This document shows, piece after piece, positions 7,514 to 16,065 of a stretch of 64,000 bases of DNA; the stretch's first letter is position 1, and each line of letters opens with the position of its first letter. The translations under genes and the position numbers were made by a program. Below the pieces are notes generated by a model. That model did no database searches and was not told the DNA's origin. It saw only the letters and a list, made by a program, of their open reading frames with translations. The DNA comes from JBBDMC01 sp963826055 (GTDB lineage: Bacteria > Pseudomonadota > Alphaproteobacteria > Rhizobiales > Kaistiaceae). Location: positions 248,001-312,000 of the forward strand of contig CAWGVO010000006.1 of assembly GCA_963826055.1 (NCBI GenBank). The letters are read 5' to 3'.

Positions 7514-9838
7514 TTGGCCCGCAAAGCGAAGTCGAAAACCGACCGGCGCGTGCCGACCCGCGAAGAGATTCTTGCCTTCGTTGCCGAGCACCCCGGCAAG
7601 ACCGGCGTACGCGACATCGCGCGCGCCTTCGGCGTGAAAGGAACCGCCGAACGGATCGCGCTCAAAGCACTGATCGGCGAACTCGCCGGCGAAGGACTGG
7701 TGGAGCGCGAGCACGGCCGCCTCAAGCGGCCGGGCGAACTGCCCTCCGTCACCGTGCTCGAGGTCACCGGCCGCGACAGCGACGGCGAACTTGCCGCGAG
7801 CCCCGCCGAGTGGCCGCACGAACACGGCGAGCCACCGCGCATCGTGGTCGCGGCAACCCGTGACCGGCGTGGACCTGCTCCGGGCGTCGGCGACCGCGTG
7901 CTCGCCCGCCTTGCCGCCGGCGAGCCGGGCGGGCCCGACTACGTCGCCCGCGTCATCAAGGTCCTTGCCCGCAAGCCCACCACGGTGCTGGGCGTCGTCA
8001 GGCTCGGCGAGCGGGAATCGCGCATCGAGCCGGTCGACCGCAAGCAACGGCAACTGATCCTCGACGACCCCGGCAAGGCGAAGGAAGGCGACCTCGTCTC
8101 GGTGAGCGTCACCCGCTCGACCCGCTACGGCCTCGACCGCGCCCGCATCGTCGACACCATCGGCTCGATGAAGAGCGAGAAGGCGGTGAGTATGATCGCC
8201 ATCCACGCGCACGGCATCCCGCACGTGTTTCCGCCGGAGGTGCTGGCCGAGGCAGACGACGCAGAAGCAGCGCCGCTAAAGGGCCGCGAGGACTGGCGCA
8301 AGCTCGCCCTCGTCACCATCGACCCGGCCGACGCCAAGGACCACGACGACGCCGTCTACGCCGAGCCCGACCCGGACCCGGACAACAAGGGCGGCCACAT
8401 CGTCACCGTCGCCATCGCCGACGTCGCCTGGTACGTGCGGCCCGGCGGCGCCCTCGACCGCGAGGCGCGGCTGCGCGGCAACTCGGTCTATTTCCCCGAC
8501 CGGGTGGTGCCGATGCTGCCCGAGCGCATCTCCAACGACCTCTGCTCGCTGCGCGACAACGAGGACCGCCCTGCACTCGCCGTCCGCATGGTGTTCTCCG
8601 CCGACGGGCGCAAACGCTCCCACCGCTTCCACCGCATCATGATGCGCTCCGCCGCGTCGCTGTCGTACGTGCAGGCGCAGGACGCCTTCGACGGCCGCCC
8701 CACCGACCTGAATCGGAATGTGAAGGAAGCACTCGCAAACCTCTGGGAAGCCTATCAGTCCCTGAAGCGCGGGCGCGACGAGCGCGAGCCGCTCGACCTC
8801 GACCTGCCCGAGCGCAAGGTGATCCTCGGCGCCGACGGCGCCATCGACCGGGTGATCGTGCCCGAGCGGCTGGAATCCCATCGCCTGATCGAGGAATTCA
8901 TGATCCAGGCGAACGTCGCCGCCGCCGAAACGCTGGAGGCGAAGAAGTCGGCGCTGGTCTATCGCATCCACGACACCCCGTCGCTCGCCAAGCTGGAGGC
9001 GCTGCGCGACTTCCTCAAGTCGATCGAGATGACGCTGCCCAAGGGCGGCAACCTGAGACCGGCGCACTTCAACCGCATCCTCGCGCGCGGCCGCGACAGC
9101 GAGCACGCGCCGCTGTTGAACGAGGTGGTGCTGCGCACCCAGGCGCAGGCCGAATACAGCCACGAGAACATCGGCCACTTCGGCCTGAGCCTGCGCCGCT
9201 ACGCCCACTTCACCTCGCCGATCCGCCGCTACGCCGACCTCATCGTCCACCGCGCCCTGGTCCGCGCCCTCGACCTCGGCGCCGGCGGCCTGACCAAGGA
9301 GACGGAGGCGGCGCTGCCGGAGATCGCGGCGGCCATTTCGGCGGCCGAGCGCCGCGCCATGGCCGCCGAGCGCGATACCATCGACCGCCTCGTCGCCCAC
9401 TGGCTGGCGGACCGGGTCGGCGCCACCTTCACCGGCCGCATCTCCGGCGTCACCCGCGCCGGCCTGTTCGTCAAACTGGACGACACCGGCGCCGACGGCC
9501 TCGTGCCCATGCGCTCGCTGGGCAGCGACTACTTCCACTACGACGAGGCCCGCCACGCGGTGATCGGCACGCGTACCGGCGAGATGCACCGCCTCGGCGA
9601 CCCGGTCGAGGTGCGCCTGGTGGAGGCGGCGCCGCTCGCCGGCGCGCTGCGCTTCGAGCTCCTGTCGGAGGGGCGGATCCTGCCACGCAAGGAGCGCCCG
9701 ACACGCGAACAGCGCGGACGGGGCCGAATGGCGGGCGAAAACGGCGCGCCGCGGGCCCGCCCGCCACAAGTGACGCGAGCGCCCGCGACATTGTGGCGGC
9801 CCCTCCTGGACTTGCGAGCGACGGCCGTCAGACGTTAG
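7514..9838 (+). CDS. rnr: Ribonuclease R
   Basis: RNase R is a processive 3'-5' exoribonuclease that degrades structured RNA. The 774-residue product has an N-terminal winged-helix segment, cold-shock-like domains, and an RNB catalytic domain. The metal-binding Asp motif DPADAKDHDDAV is near residue 272-283. An S1 domain occupies roughly 635-720 and a short basic tail follows. The TTG start is one base after the topA stop, so the genes are likely cotranscribed. The placement topA-rnr-DUF983-rpmG is typical of alphaproteobacteria. Confidence 0.95.
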   Translation: MARKAKSKTDRRVPTREEILAFVAEHPGKTGVRDIARAFGVKGTAERIALKALIGELAGEGLVEREHGRLKRPGELPSVTVLEVTGRDSDGELAASPAEWPHEHGEPPRIVVAATRDRRGPAPGVGDRVLARLAAGEPGGPDYVARVIKVLARKPTTVLGVVRLGERESRIEPVDRKQRQLILDDPGKAKEGDLVSVSVTRSTRYGLDRARIVDTIGSMKSEKAVSMIAIHAHGIPHVFPPEVLAEADDAEAAPLKGREDWRKLALVTIDPADAKDHDDAVYAEPDPDPDNKGGHIVTVAIADVAWYVRPGGALDREARLRGNSVYFPDRVVPMLPERISNDLCSLRDNEDRPALAVRMVFSADGRKRSHRFHRIMMRSAASLSYVQAQDAFDGRPTDLNRNVKEALANLWEAYQSLKRGRDEREPLDLDLPERKVILGADGAIDRVIVPERLESHRLIEEFMIQANVAAAETLEAKKSALVYRIHDTPSLAKLEALRDFLKSIEMTLPKGGNLRPAHFNRILARGRDSEHAPLLNEVVLRTQAQAEYSHENIGHFGLSLRRYAHFTSPIRRYADLIVHRALVRALDLGAGGLTKETEAALPEIAAAISAAERRAMAAERDTIDRLVAHWLADRVGATFTGRISGVTRAGLFVKLDDTGADGLVPMRSLGSDYFHYDEARHAVIGTRTGEMHRLGDPVEVRLVEAAPLAGALRFELLSEGRILPRKERPTREQRGRGRMAGENGAPRARPPQVTRAPATLWRPLLDLRATAVRR

Positions 9839-9841
9839 CTG

Positions 9842-10298
9842 ATGGCCATGCCGCTTGAATTCGACGACCCGACCATCGAGAAGCGCCCGGTCTACCCGGC
9901 GCTATTGCGCGGCTTCCGCTGCCGCTGCCCGCATTGCGGCAAGGGCCGGCTGTTCCGCAAGTTCCTGAAGCCGGTCGCGGCCTGCGCCGTCTGCGGCGAG
10001 GACATGAGCCACCAGCGCGCCGACGACGCCCCGCCGTACATCACCATGGTGATCGTCGGGCACCTGGCGATCCCGCTGTTGGTGGCATTTCAGTTCACCA
10101 CCGACCTGCCGAGCTTCGCCTACCTCGCCATCTGGCTGCCGGCGACGGCGGGGCTTGGCGCTCGTCCTGCTGCAACCGGTCAAGGGCGCCGTCATCGGCC
10201 TGCAATGGGCGCTCAGGATGCACGGCTTCGACGGCAGCGCCGACCCCGATGCGCCCGATCAGTCCTTCCTGGACAACAGCGGATTGGCGACCAGGTAG
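9842..10298 (+). CDS. DUF983 membrane protein (apparent frameshift)
   Basis: The product has the DUF983 layout. An N-terminal zinc-finger-like region, with CRCPHCGKGRLF near residues 22-33 and CAVCGED near 48, is followed by two hydrophobic helices. The biochemical role of DUF983 is not established. An extra T near 10155 breaks the frame; without it the protein continues ALVLLQPVKGAVIGLQWALR to a stop at 10298, the expected end for the family. The 3' end overlaps the convergent gene on the other strand by 40 bases. It starts four bases after rnr. Confidence 0.8.
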
Positions 10299-11204
10299 AC
10301 GGCGCCCGCCTCCGTCGGATCGTAGAGCGACACCGGCGCGGTGATGAGGATGTGCGCTCTCGTCGGGACTGAGCGCCGCCGCGGTCGAGTACTGCTGCGG
10401 CACGTCGATGGTCGCCTCCAGCCGCGCGTCGGGACCGACGACGAGCACGTGGCCGGCGCCGTACTCGGCGATGTAGAGGTTGCCCTCGCGGTCGGCGGCA
10501 AGCCCGTCCGGCCCCACCTCCCATCCGCGCCCGGGGTTGACGCCGTCGTAGTCGTCGAGCCGGGCGAACACCCGCTTGCCGGAGAGCGATCCATCGGCGG
10601 CGACATCGTAGAGCAGCACCTGGCGCGACAGGTGCTCCGAGACGTAGAGGAGCTTGCCATCCAGGGTGAGCGCGACGCCGTTGGAATAGTGGATGCCTTC
10701 GGCAAGGCGGCTGAGCGTGCCGTCGCGGGCAAGGTACATGACGGCGCCCTGCGCCGGGGCGGTCGGCGAAAACACGCCCGAGGACGACAGATACACGCCG
10801 CCGCGGGCGTCGTTGATCGAGGCGTTCGGCGTCAGGAACGGCCGCCCGTTGCGGTCGCGGTCGACGATCTTCAGCGTCTGCCCGTCACGCGAGATTTCCG
10901 CCAGCGCCGCCTCAAGGTGGCAGAGCACGAGAAGGCCGTCGCCGAAGCGCGCCACCGACGTCGGCCCGCATCCCGGCCGCGACCAGACCTTGCGGGGTGA
11001 GCCGCCGTCCCAGTACATCACCCGGTCGGCACCCATCTCGGCGTAGTAGAAGCCCTCGGCGGTGGCGATCGGCCCTTCCGGATAGGGCGCCTCCGCGTCG
11101 ACGACGATGCGCTGGCTGGCGGCGAGCCCGCTTGCCGCCAGCACCGTGCACACCGCCATCGCCACCGCCGCACCGCGCCGACCCATGCGCACCATGCTTG
11201 ACAT
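10259..11204 (-). CDS. Exported SMP-30/gluconolactonase-like beta-propeller protein (apparent frameshift)
   Basis: The product begins with a hydrophobic signal sequence of about 28 residues. Repeated propeller-like segments follow, such as GPDGLAADREGNLYIAEYG and SNGVALTLDGKLLYVSE, as in SMP-30/LRE-like and strictosidine-synthase-like families. These often hydrolyse lactones or related esters, but the substrate is unknown here. One extra base near 10355 breaks the frame; removing it gives SPDEAHILITAPVSLYDP and a stop at 10259. I chose the ATG at 11204, preceded by GGTGG; the open frame upstream is an antisense shadow of rpmG. It is divergent from rpmG. Confidence 0.7.
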
Positions 11205-11261
11205 TGCAACCACCGATCTTAGTGTGCCGGCCAATCGACCGCCCGCACGAGGTTCCACGCC

Positions 11262-11429
11262 ATGGCCAAGGCCACCACCGTCAAGATCAAGCTCCTGAGC
11301 TCGGCCGACACCGGTTTCTACTACGTCACCAAAAAGAATTCCCGCACCAAGACGGACAAGCTGGTGATGAAGAAGTACGATCCGGTCGCCCGCAAGCACG
11401 TCGAGTTCCGCGAGACCAAGATCAAATAG
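11262..11429 (+). CDS. rpmG: 50S ribosomal protein L33
   Basis: This short gene encodes a 55-residue basic protein beginning MAKATTVKIKLLSSADTGFY and ending HVEFRETKIK. It is the cysteine-free proteobacterial form of ribosomal protein L33 in the large subunit. A GAGG box lies before the ATG. The gene stands alone and is followed by a strong intrinsic terminator. Confidence 0.97.
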   Translation: MAKATTVKIKLLSSADTGFYYVTKKNSRTKTDKLVMKKYDPVARKHVEFRETKIK

Positions 11430-11453
11430 GCTCGCGCCCTCACGCGCAACAAA

Positions 11454-11481
11454 AAAAGCACCGCCCGCGGGCGGTGCTTTT
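11454..11481 (+). terminator. Intrinsic terminator after rpmG
   Basis: The arms AAAAGCACCGCCC (11454-11466) and GGGCGGTGCTTTT (11469-11481) are perfectly complementary, and the right arm ends in a T run. The T/A symmetry means it could also act on the opposite strand. Confidence 0.9.
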
Positions 11482-11828
11482 CGTTTGGGCGTTCGTCTGA
11501 CCGCCCGAATGAGTGGCCGGTCCAGAACGGGTTTGTACGAGGAGGCCACTCAACCCGCTCTGGAACCGGCCGACCCTACGGACCCAGGAGATGCGGCGGA
11601 CCTGAGCACTCCGCAGGGTTTTCGAACTGTTGTCATCTTGGCCGGGAATGTCGTGGCGCCATCAGCCAGTGAGCGTTACTGAGAGCCGCAACAAAACCGC
11701 CCGAACGACCCGCGGACTTTACCCTCAGCCGGGCGATTAGGAAACCGGCAACCATCGGAAAAGACTCAGCTTAGTATACATTTAGCGTTAATGCCGCGAT
11801 TCTGGTTGAAGTCTGCAACCAGACCGTG
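11482..11828. other. Intergenic region between rpmG and pleD with interlocked inverted repeats
   Basis: No convincing gene is seen in these 350 bases. At 11515-11533 and 11552-11571 two near-complementary arms (GGCCGGTCCAG... and ...CTGGAACCGGCC) could form a long hairpin. In addition GAGTGGCC at 11511-11518 is complementary to GGCCACTC at 11544-11551, inside the loop of the first hairpin. The order A-B-A'-B' is that of a pseudoknot or of two competing folds. The remainder is moderately AT-rich and lies beyond the 3' end of pleD. Confidence 0.4.
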
Positions 11829-13199
11829 TCACGCGGCCGCGCCTACCACGCGGTTGCGGCCGTCGCGCTTGGCCCGATAGACCGCGTCATCCGCCCGCTT
11901 GAGCAGGCTGTCCGGCGTGTCCTCGCCCGCCACCAGCGAGGCGATGCCGATCGAGACGGTAACCTCGACCGACTGCTCGCCCCGCGAGATGCGGAACTGG
12001 GTGGCGGCGATCCGCTGGCGCAACCGCTCGCCGACCAGAAGCGCCAGGTTGGCGTCGGTCTCCGGCATCAGGATGACGAATTCCTCGCCCCCCAGCCGGC
12101 AGGCGACGTCGATGCCGCGCACCGCCTTCTTCACCCGCCGGGCGAACTCGCGCAGCACGTCGTCGCCGCAGGCGTGGCCGTAGGTGTCGTTGATCGACTT
12201 GAACCGGTCGATATCGACGACCAGCACCGACAGCGGCTTCTCCCGCGCCGTCGCCTGATCGACCAGGGTAGTGATCTGCCGTTCGAGGTAGCGGCGGTTG
12301 TAGAGCCCGGTGAGCCCGTCGGTGACGGCCATCTCCACGGTCATCTGGACGTTGTCGCGCAGGCGGTCGGAGAACCGCTTGCGGCGGATCTGCGTCCTCA
12401 CCCGCGCCAGCATCTCGTTGCGATCGATCGGCCGCACGAGGTAGTCGTTGACGCCGAGGTCGAGGCCGCGCAGCAGGCGCACGTTGTCGCCCGGATCGAC
12501 GATCACCAGGATCGGCATCAGGCGCGTGCGCTCCAGCGACCTCAGGTGCGAGCACAACCGCAGCGCGTCCACGTGCTTGAGGCCGAGGCTGATGATGGCA
12601 AGGTCGTAGTCGCCGTCGGCGATGCGGAACAGCGCTTCCTGCGGATCGGCCTCGTGCTCGACCGTGTGGTGCGGCGCCAGCGTCCGCCGGACGCGATCGA
12701 CCGTCGCGGCAGAGTCCTCGACCACCATCACCTTGCCGCCATCGCCGCTCACCGCCAGCGGATCGAGCGCGTCGTTGTGGCCGAGTTCGGACGTCGTCGC
12801 CGCCCGCATCATCAGCTCGTCGGTCAGCACCTTCAGCCTGACCAGGCTCTTCACCCGCGTGATCAGCGCGATCTCGTTGACCGGCTTGGTGAGGAAGTCG
12901 TCGGCGCCGGCTTCCAGCCCGGCCACCCGGTCGGACGCCTGGTCGAGCGCCGTGATCATGACGACCGGAATGTGGGCGGTGCGCGGATCGTGCTTCAGCC
13001 GCCGGCACACCTCGAAGCCGTCCATCCCCGGCATCAGCACGTCGAGGAGGACGATGTCGCACTCCCCGCGTCCGCAGATGTCGAGGGCGGCCTGACCGTT
13101 GGTGACGGTCGTCACCTCGAAATACTCGGCCGCCAGACGCGCCTCGAGCAGCCTGGCGTTGGCGGCGACGTCGTCGACGACGAGGACCCGGGCGGTCAT
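11829..13199 (-). CDS. pleD: PleD-type response regulator / diguanylate cyclase
   Basis: PleD makes cyclic di-GMP when phosphorylated and drives the motile-to-sessile transition in alphaproteobacteria. The 456-residue protein has a first receiver domain with phospho-acceptor Asp53. A second receiver domain is degenerate, with ISLGL where the Asp-containing strand should be. The catalytic GGEEF is at 370-374, with an RGID product-inhibition I-site at 361-364. This REC-REC-GGDEF layout is the PleD arrangement. It lies 12 bases downstream of divK on the same strand, the usual divK-pleD operon. Confidence 0.95.
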   Translation of the reverse strand: MTARVLVVDDVAANARLLEARLAAEYFEVTTVTNGQAALDICGRGECDIVLLDVLMPGMDGFEVCRRLKHDPRTAHIPVVMITALDQASDRVAGLEAGADDFLTKPVNEIALITRVKSLVRLKVLTDELMMRAATTSELGHNDALDPLAVSGDGGKVMVVEDSAATVDRVRRTLAPHHTVEHEADPQEALFRIADGDYDLAIISLGLKHVDALRLCSHLRSLERTRLMPILVIVDPGDNVRLLRGLDLGVNDYLVRPIDRNEMLARVRTQIRRKRFSDRLRDNVQMTVEMAVTDGLTGLYNRRYLERQITTLVDQATAREKPLSVLVVDIDRFKSINDTYGHACGDDVLREFARRVKKAVRGIDVACRLGGEEFVILMPETDANLALLVGERLRQRIAATQFRISRGEQSVEVTVSIGIASLVAGEDTPDSLLKRADDAVYRAKRDGRNRVVGAAA

Positions 13200-13211
13200 T
13201 CCAGTCCCTTC

Positions 13212-13583
13212 TCAGCCATCGCCGAGGTAGGATTTGACCGTCTCGAGAAACGTGTTCACCGAGATCGGCTTCGACAGGTAGGCCTCGCAGCCACCCTGAC
13301 GGATGCGCTCCTCGTCGCCCTTCATGGCGAACGCGGTGACAGCGATCACCGGGATGGTCCTGAGGTCGTCATCCTCCTTGATCCACTTGGTCACCTCCAG
13401 CCCCGACACTTCCGGCAGCTGGATGTCCATGAGGATGAGATCGGGATGGTGCTCGCGCGCCAGGTCGATCGCCTCCAGACCGTTGCGCGTCTGCACGATG
13501 TTGTAGCCGCTCGCCTCAAGCAGATCGTGGAAGAGCTTCATGTTGAGCTCGTTGTCTTCCACGACCAGCACGGTCTTTGCCAT
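13212..13583 (-). CDS. divK: Single-domain response regulator DivK
   Basis: DivK is a lone receiver domain in the cell-cycle phosphorelay that ultimately controls CtrA. The 123-residue product has the acidic pocket ED, phospho-acceptor Asp53 in LILMDIQLP and the conserved Lys in LSKPIS. The sequence MAKTVLVVEDNELNMKLFHDLL is characteristic of DivK. It is the first gene of the divK-pleD operon and is divergent from a DUF3572 gene. Confidence 0.95.
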   Translation of the reverse strand: MAKTVLVVEDNELNMKLFHDLLEASGYNIVQTRNGLEAIDLAREHHPDLILMDIQLPEVSGLEVTKWIKEDDDLRTIPVIAVTAFAMKGDEERIRQGGCEAYLSKPISVNTFLETVKSYLGDG

Positions 13584-13599
13584 TTGGGGTTGTCCTGAT

Positions 13600-13649
13600 G
13601 TCGACTTTCTCTTTAAGCGCGTCGACTTTATCCGCCAATTCCCTTGGCG
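13600..13649. promoter_or_regulatory. Direct and inverted repeats in the divK/DUF3572 divergent promoter
   Basis: GTCGACTTT occurs at 13600-13608 and 13621-13629, exactly 21 bases apart, or two helical turns. A perfect inverted repeat CGCCAA-TTCCC-TTGGCG follows at 13633-13649. The placement between divergent starts suggests regulator binding, but no regulator is identified. Confidence 0.35.
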
Positions 13650-13711
13650 AAAAAACGTAGACTTGATTCATTTCGGAAAGGCAAACGCAATGCCAGAAAC
13701 AAGGGACCGGC

Positions 13712-13971
13712 TTGGACAAAAAAGCGAGTGAAATGCTAGCCATCGACGCGCTGGCATTTCTAGCCGGGCAGCCTGAGGCGCTCGCCCGCTTTCTGGCGCT
13801 GACCGGCGTCGGGCCGCACAACCTGCGCACCGCTGCCGCCGATCCGGCGTTTCTCGCCGGCGTGCTCGACCATTTCCTTTCCGACGAGGCACTGCTCGTC
13901 GTCTTCGCCAGTCGGCCGGTGTGAAACCGGAACGCCTGGCCGAAGCACGCCGCGTTCTCGGCGCCGCCTGA
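13712..13971 (+). CDS. DUF3572 family protein (apparent frameshift)
   Basis: This is a small alphaproteobacterial family of unknown function. The segment MLAIDALAFLAGQPEALARF, the LTGVGPHNLR motif and the LDHFLSDEALLVVF helix are typical. I use the TTG at 13712, which has an AGGGA box and gives the usual N-terminus; an ATG at 13733 is the alternative. A base seems to be missing near 13910. With it restored the protein continues as SAGVKPERLAEARRVLGAA to a stop at 13971. Without it the frame ends at 13924. Confidence 0.7.
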
Positions 13972-13993
13972 ACCGGCGACGGACTCGGACAGC

Positions 13994-14373
13994 TCAGTGA
14001 GCGGCCGCTGCCGCGGCCTTCACCTGCATGCTCTTGTCGCCGGCCTGGTCGCGCTCGGCGATCGCCTCCTGCTTCTGCAGGTCCTCCTGCGCCTCCTCGA
14101 AGGCGGCCTTGGCGGCGGCGAGCTCTCTTTCAACTCGTCGGCCGACGCGCTGAGATTGTCGCGCCGCTGCGTGGCGGCCTTGGCGAAGGTCGGATAGGCG
14201 AAGTGGTTGGCGTCGCGGATGCCGCTGCGCTCCTGCTCGGCGTGGATCTGGTCGTCGAGGTCTTTCGCCATGCGCTCGAACTCGGCGATCATCGTCTCGA
14301 TCTGGGCGACCTGGCGACGCTTCTCCTCGACATGGAAGCGTTTCAGACGAATGACACTCTCACGCGACTTCAT
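13994..14373 (-). CDS. fliJ: Flagellar export protein FliJ-like (apparent frameshift)
   Basis: FliJ is a coiled-coil chaperone and escort of the flagellar type III export ATPase. The product starts MKSRESVIRLKRFHVEEKRR and continues as a charged helix, with the DANHFAYPTFAKAA segment common in alphaproteobacterial FliJ. An AAGGAG box precedes the ATG. A base is missing near 14130; restoring it gives ELAAAKAAFEEAQEDLQKQE and a stop at 13994, about 126 residues, the expected size. It is divergent from ctrA, and flagellar genes are classic CtrA targets. Confidence 0.75.
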
Positions 14374-14802
14374 CACCCTGAACTCCTTACGCCCTCGCCG
14401 ACCGGTAAGCGACCCGTGCAGCGAGACATCCCCCAAACCCCCGACTGTCGGGATTGGCCCGGCAGATAAACCTTTCGTTTACGTCTGGGGTTAATCATGG
14501 ACGCCGATCGCTTAATTCGGGGTAAACCAGAAGTGCTGTTCCCGGGTTTGCGATCGTCGAATCCTGTGAATCGCTTAGCGGCAATTCTTCAAGTTAGTTA
14601 ACAAGCCTGATAATCGATTGAATCCTCTAATAACTCAACGGAATGCACAGACTTTTCTAGACTTTTGATTAATTTGCTTGTGCCGGTGAATGAGGGTTTG
14701 TTAACCATTGACGGGTAGCGTGGCGAATTGGGGTTAACCGTTTCTTGGTGCCGGTTGTGTGCGGCGCGTACGCCACGACGGGGCAGGCCAGGGGGATTGG
14801 GA
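14374..14802. promoter_or_regulatory. ctrA/fliJ divergent control region with GANTC sites and CtrA-like boxes
   Basis: This 430-base AT-rich region separates fliJ and ctrA. Three GAATC sequences, the target of the CcrM methyltransferase (GANTC), lie at 14559, 14568 and 14620. A CtrA-like box TTAA-N7-TAAA starts at 14512, a TTAACCAT half-site at 14701, and a GGTTAACC palindrome at 14732-14739. In Caulobacter the ctrA promoter is controlled by CcrM methylation with GcrA and by CtrA itself. The same logic is inferred here. Confidence 0.6.
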
Positions 14803-15504
14803 ATGCGAGTTCTTCTGATTGAGGACGACAGCGCCACCGCTCAGAGTATCGAGCTCATGCTGAAGTCCGAGAACTTCAACGTCTACACGACGGACCTCGG
14901 CGAAGAAGGGGTCGATCTCGGCAAACTCTACGACTACGACATCATACTGCTCGACCTGAACCTGCCCGACATGTCGGGCTACGAGGTCCTGCGGACTTTG
15001 CGTCTGTCGAAGGTGAAGACGCCGATCCTGATCCTGTCGGGCCTCGCCGGCATCGAGGACAAGGTACGCGGTCTCGGCTTCGGCGCCGACGACTACATGA
15101 CCAAGCCGTTCCACAAGGACGAGCTGGTAGCGCGCATCCACGCGATCGTGCGCCGCTCCAAGGGCCACGCCCAGTCGGTCATCACCACGGGCGACCTGAC
15201 CGTCAACCTCGACACCAAGACGGTGGAGGTCAACGGCCAGCGCGTGCATCTGACCGGCAAGGAGTACCAGATGCTGGAGCTGCTCTCGCTCCGCAAGGGT
15301 ACGACACTGACCAAGGAGATGTTCCTCAACCATCTCTACGGCGGCATGGACGAGCCGGAACTGAAGATCATCGACGTCTTCATCTGCAAGCTGCGCAAGA
15401 AGCTCGCGGCGGCGACCGGCGGCCAGAACTACATCGAGACCGTCTGGGGCCGCGGCTACGTGCTGCGCGAGCCCGAAGAGAGCGAGATCCGCGAGAGCGC
15501 GTGA
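14803..15504 (+). CDS. ctrA: Cell-cycle master response regulator CtrA
   Basis: CtrA is the essential or central transcription factor of the alphaproteobacterial cell cycle and of flagellar and motility control. The 233-residue product has an N-terminal receiver domain (MRVLLIEDDSATAQSIELML) with phospho-acceptor Asp51. An OmpR/PhoB winged-helix domain follows, with LTGKEYQMLELL and VFICKLRKKL. The ATG at 14803 gives the canonical N-terminus, although the frame stays open upstream. A strong intrinsic terminator follows the stop. Confidence 0.97.
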   Translation: MRVLLIEDDSATAQSIELMLKSENFNVYTTDLGEEGVDLGKLYDYDIILLDLNLPDMSGYEVLRTLRLSKVKTPILILSGLAGIEDKVRGLGFGADDYMTKPFHKDELVARIHAIVRRSKGHAQSVITTGDLTVNLDTKTVEVNGQRVHLTGKEYQMLELLSLRKGTTLTKEMFLNHLYGGMDEPELKIIDVFICKLRKKLAAATGGQNYIETVWGRGYVLREPEESEIRESA

Positions 15505-15547
15505 ACCGCCTTCGCGTCGGCCTTCCTCCCACGACGCGAACATGGGG

Positions 15548-15578
15548 AAAGCCCCGCCTCCCTCCCGGCGGGGCTTTT
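15548..15578 (+). terminator. Intrinsic terminator after ctrA
   Basis: AAAGCCCCGCC (15548-15558) pairs with GGCGGGGCTTT (15567-15577) across an eight-base loop, followed by T residues. It lies between the convergent ctrA and CheY-like genes and could serve both. Confidence 0.85.
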
Positions 15579-15601
15579 CTTCCGGGCGCCCAGCCGGGCG
15601 T

Positions 15602-15967
15602 TCAGACCATGCCGATTTCGTGAAGCTTGGTTTCGACGGCGGCGCGGTCGAACGGCTTGAGGATGTATTCGTCGGCGCCGGCGCGAAGCGCCCGCGCGAT
15701 CTGGGCGACGTCGGCCTCGCTGGCGCAGAACACCACCTTGGGCCGCTTGCCGCCCTCCATCTGACGGAGATTGGTCAGGAAATCGAGGCCGTCCATCACC
15801 GGCAGGTGCCAGTCGAGCAGCACCATATCCGGCATGGAGCGCTGGCAGGCGTCGAGCGCCACCCGCCCGTCCTCGGCCTCGGTGACGGTGAAGTCGAAAT
15901 CCTCCAGAATCCGCCGCGCCACTTTGCGCACGACCCTGGAATCGTCGATGACAAGACAGTGCCTCAT
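15602..15967 (-). CDS. CheY-like single-domain response regulator
   Basis: The 121-residue product is a lone receiver domain with the DD acidic pair near residue 8-9, phospho-acceptor Asp52 in VLLDWHLP, and Lys in YILKPFD. It has no output domain, so it signals by protein contact or phosphotransfer. The start MRHCLVIDD is preceded by residues that do not belong to the fold. It lies downstream of chpT on the same strand and next to ctrA, so it may be part of the CckA-ChpT-CtrA relay, but a chemotaxis role is also possible. Confidence 0.85.
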   Translation of the reverse strand: MRHCLVIDDSRVVRKVARRILEDFDFTVTEAEDGRVALDACQRSMPDMVLLDWHLPVMDGLDFLTNLRQMEGGKRPKVVFCASEADVAQIARALRAGADEYILKPFDRAAVETKLHEIGMV

Positions 15968-16065
15968 TGAGAACCCCTTGCCGATCCGGGCGTGCTTCGC
16001 GCCTGCCACGGCGTTTCGGCAGTTGAGGCTAAAGGGGCAAGGTTAAATTTGGCTGAAGCCGGCCC

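Noticed and set aside
11485..11682. 65-codon open frame after rpmG
   Set aside because: It has no ribosome-binding site, no recognisable motif, and overlaps the inverted repeats; I treat the region as non-coding.
13633..13649. Hairpin CGCCAA-TTCCC-TTGGCG as an intrinsic terminator
   Set aside because: It lies between divergent starts, and the following bases on the plus strand are an A run, not a T run.
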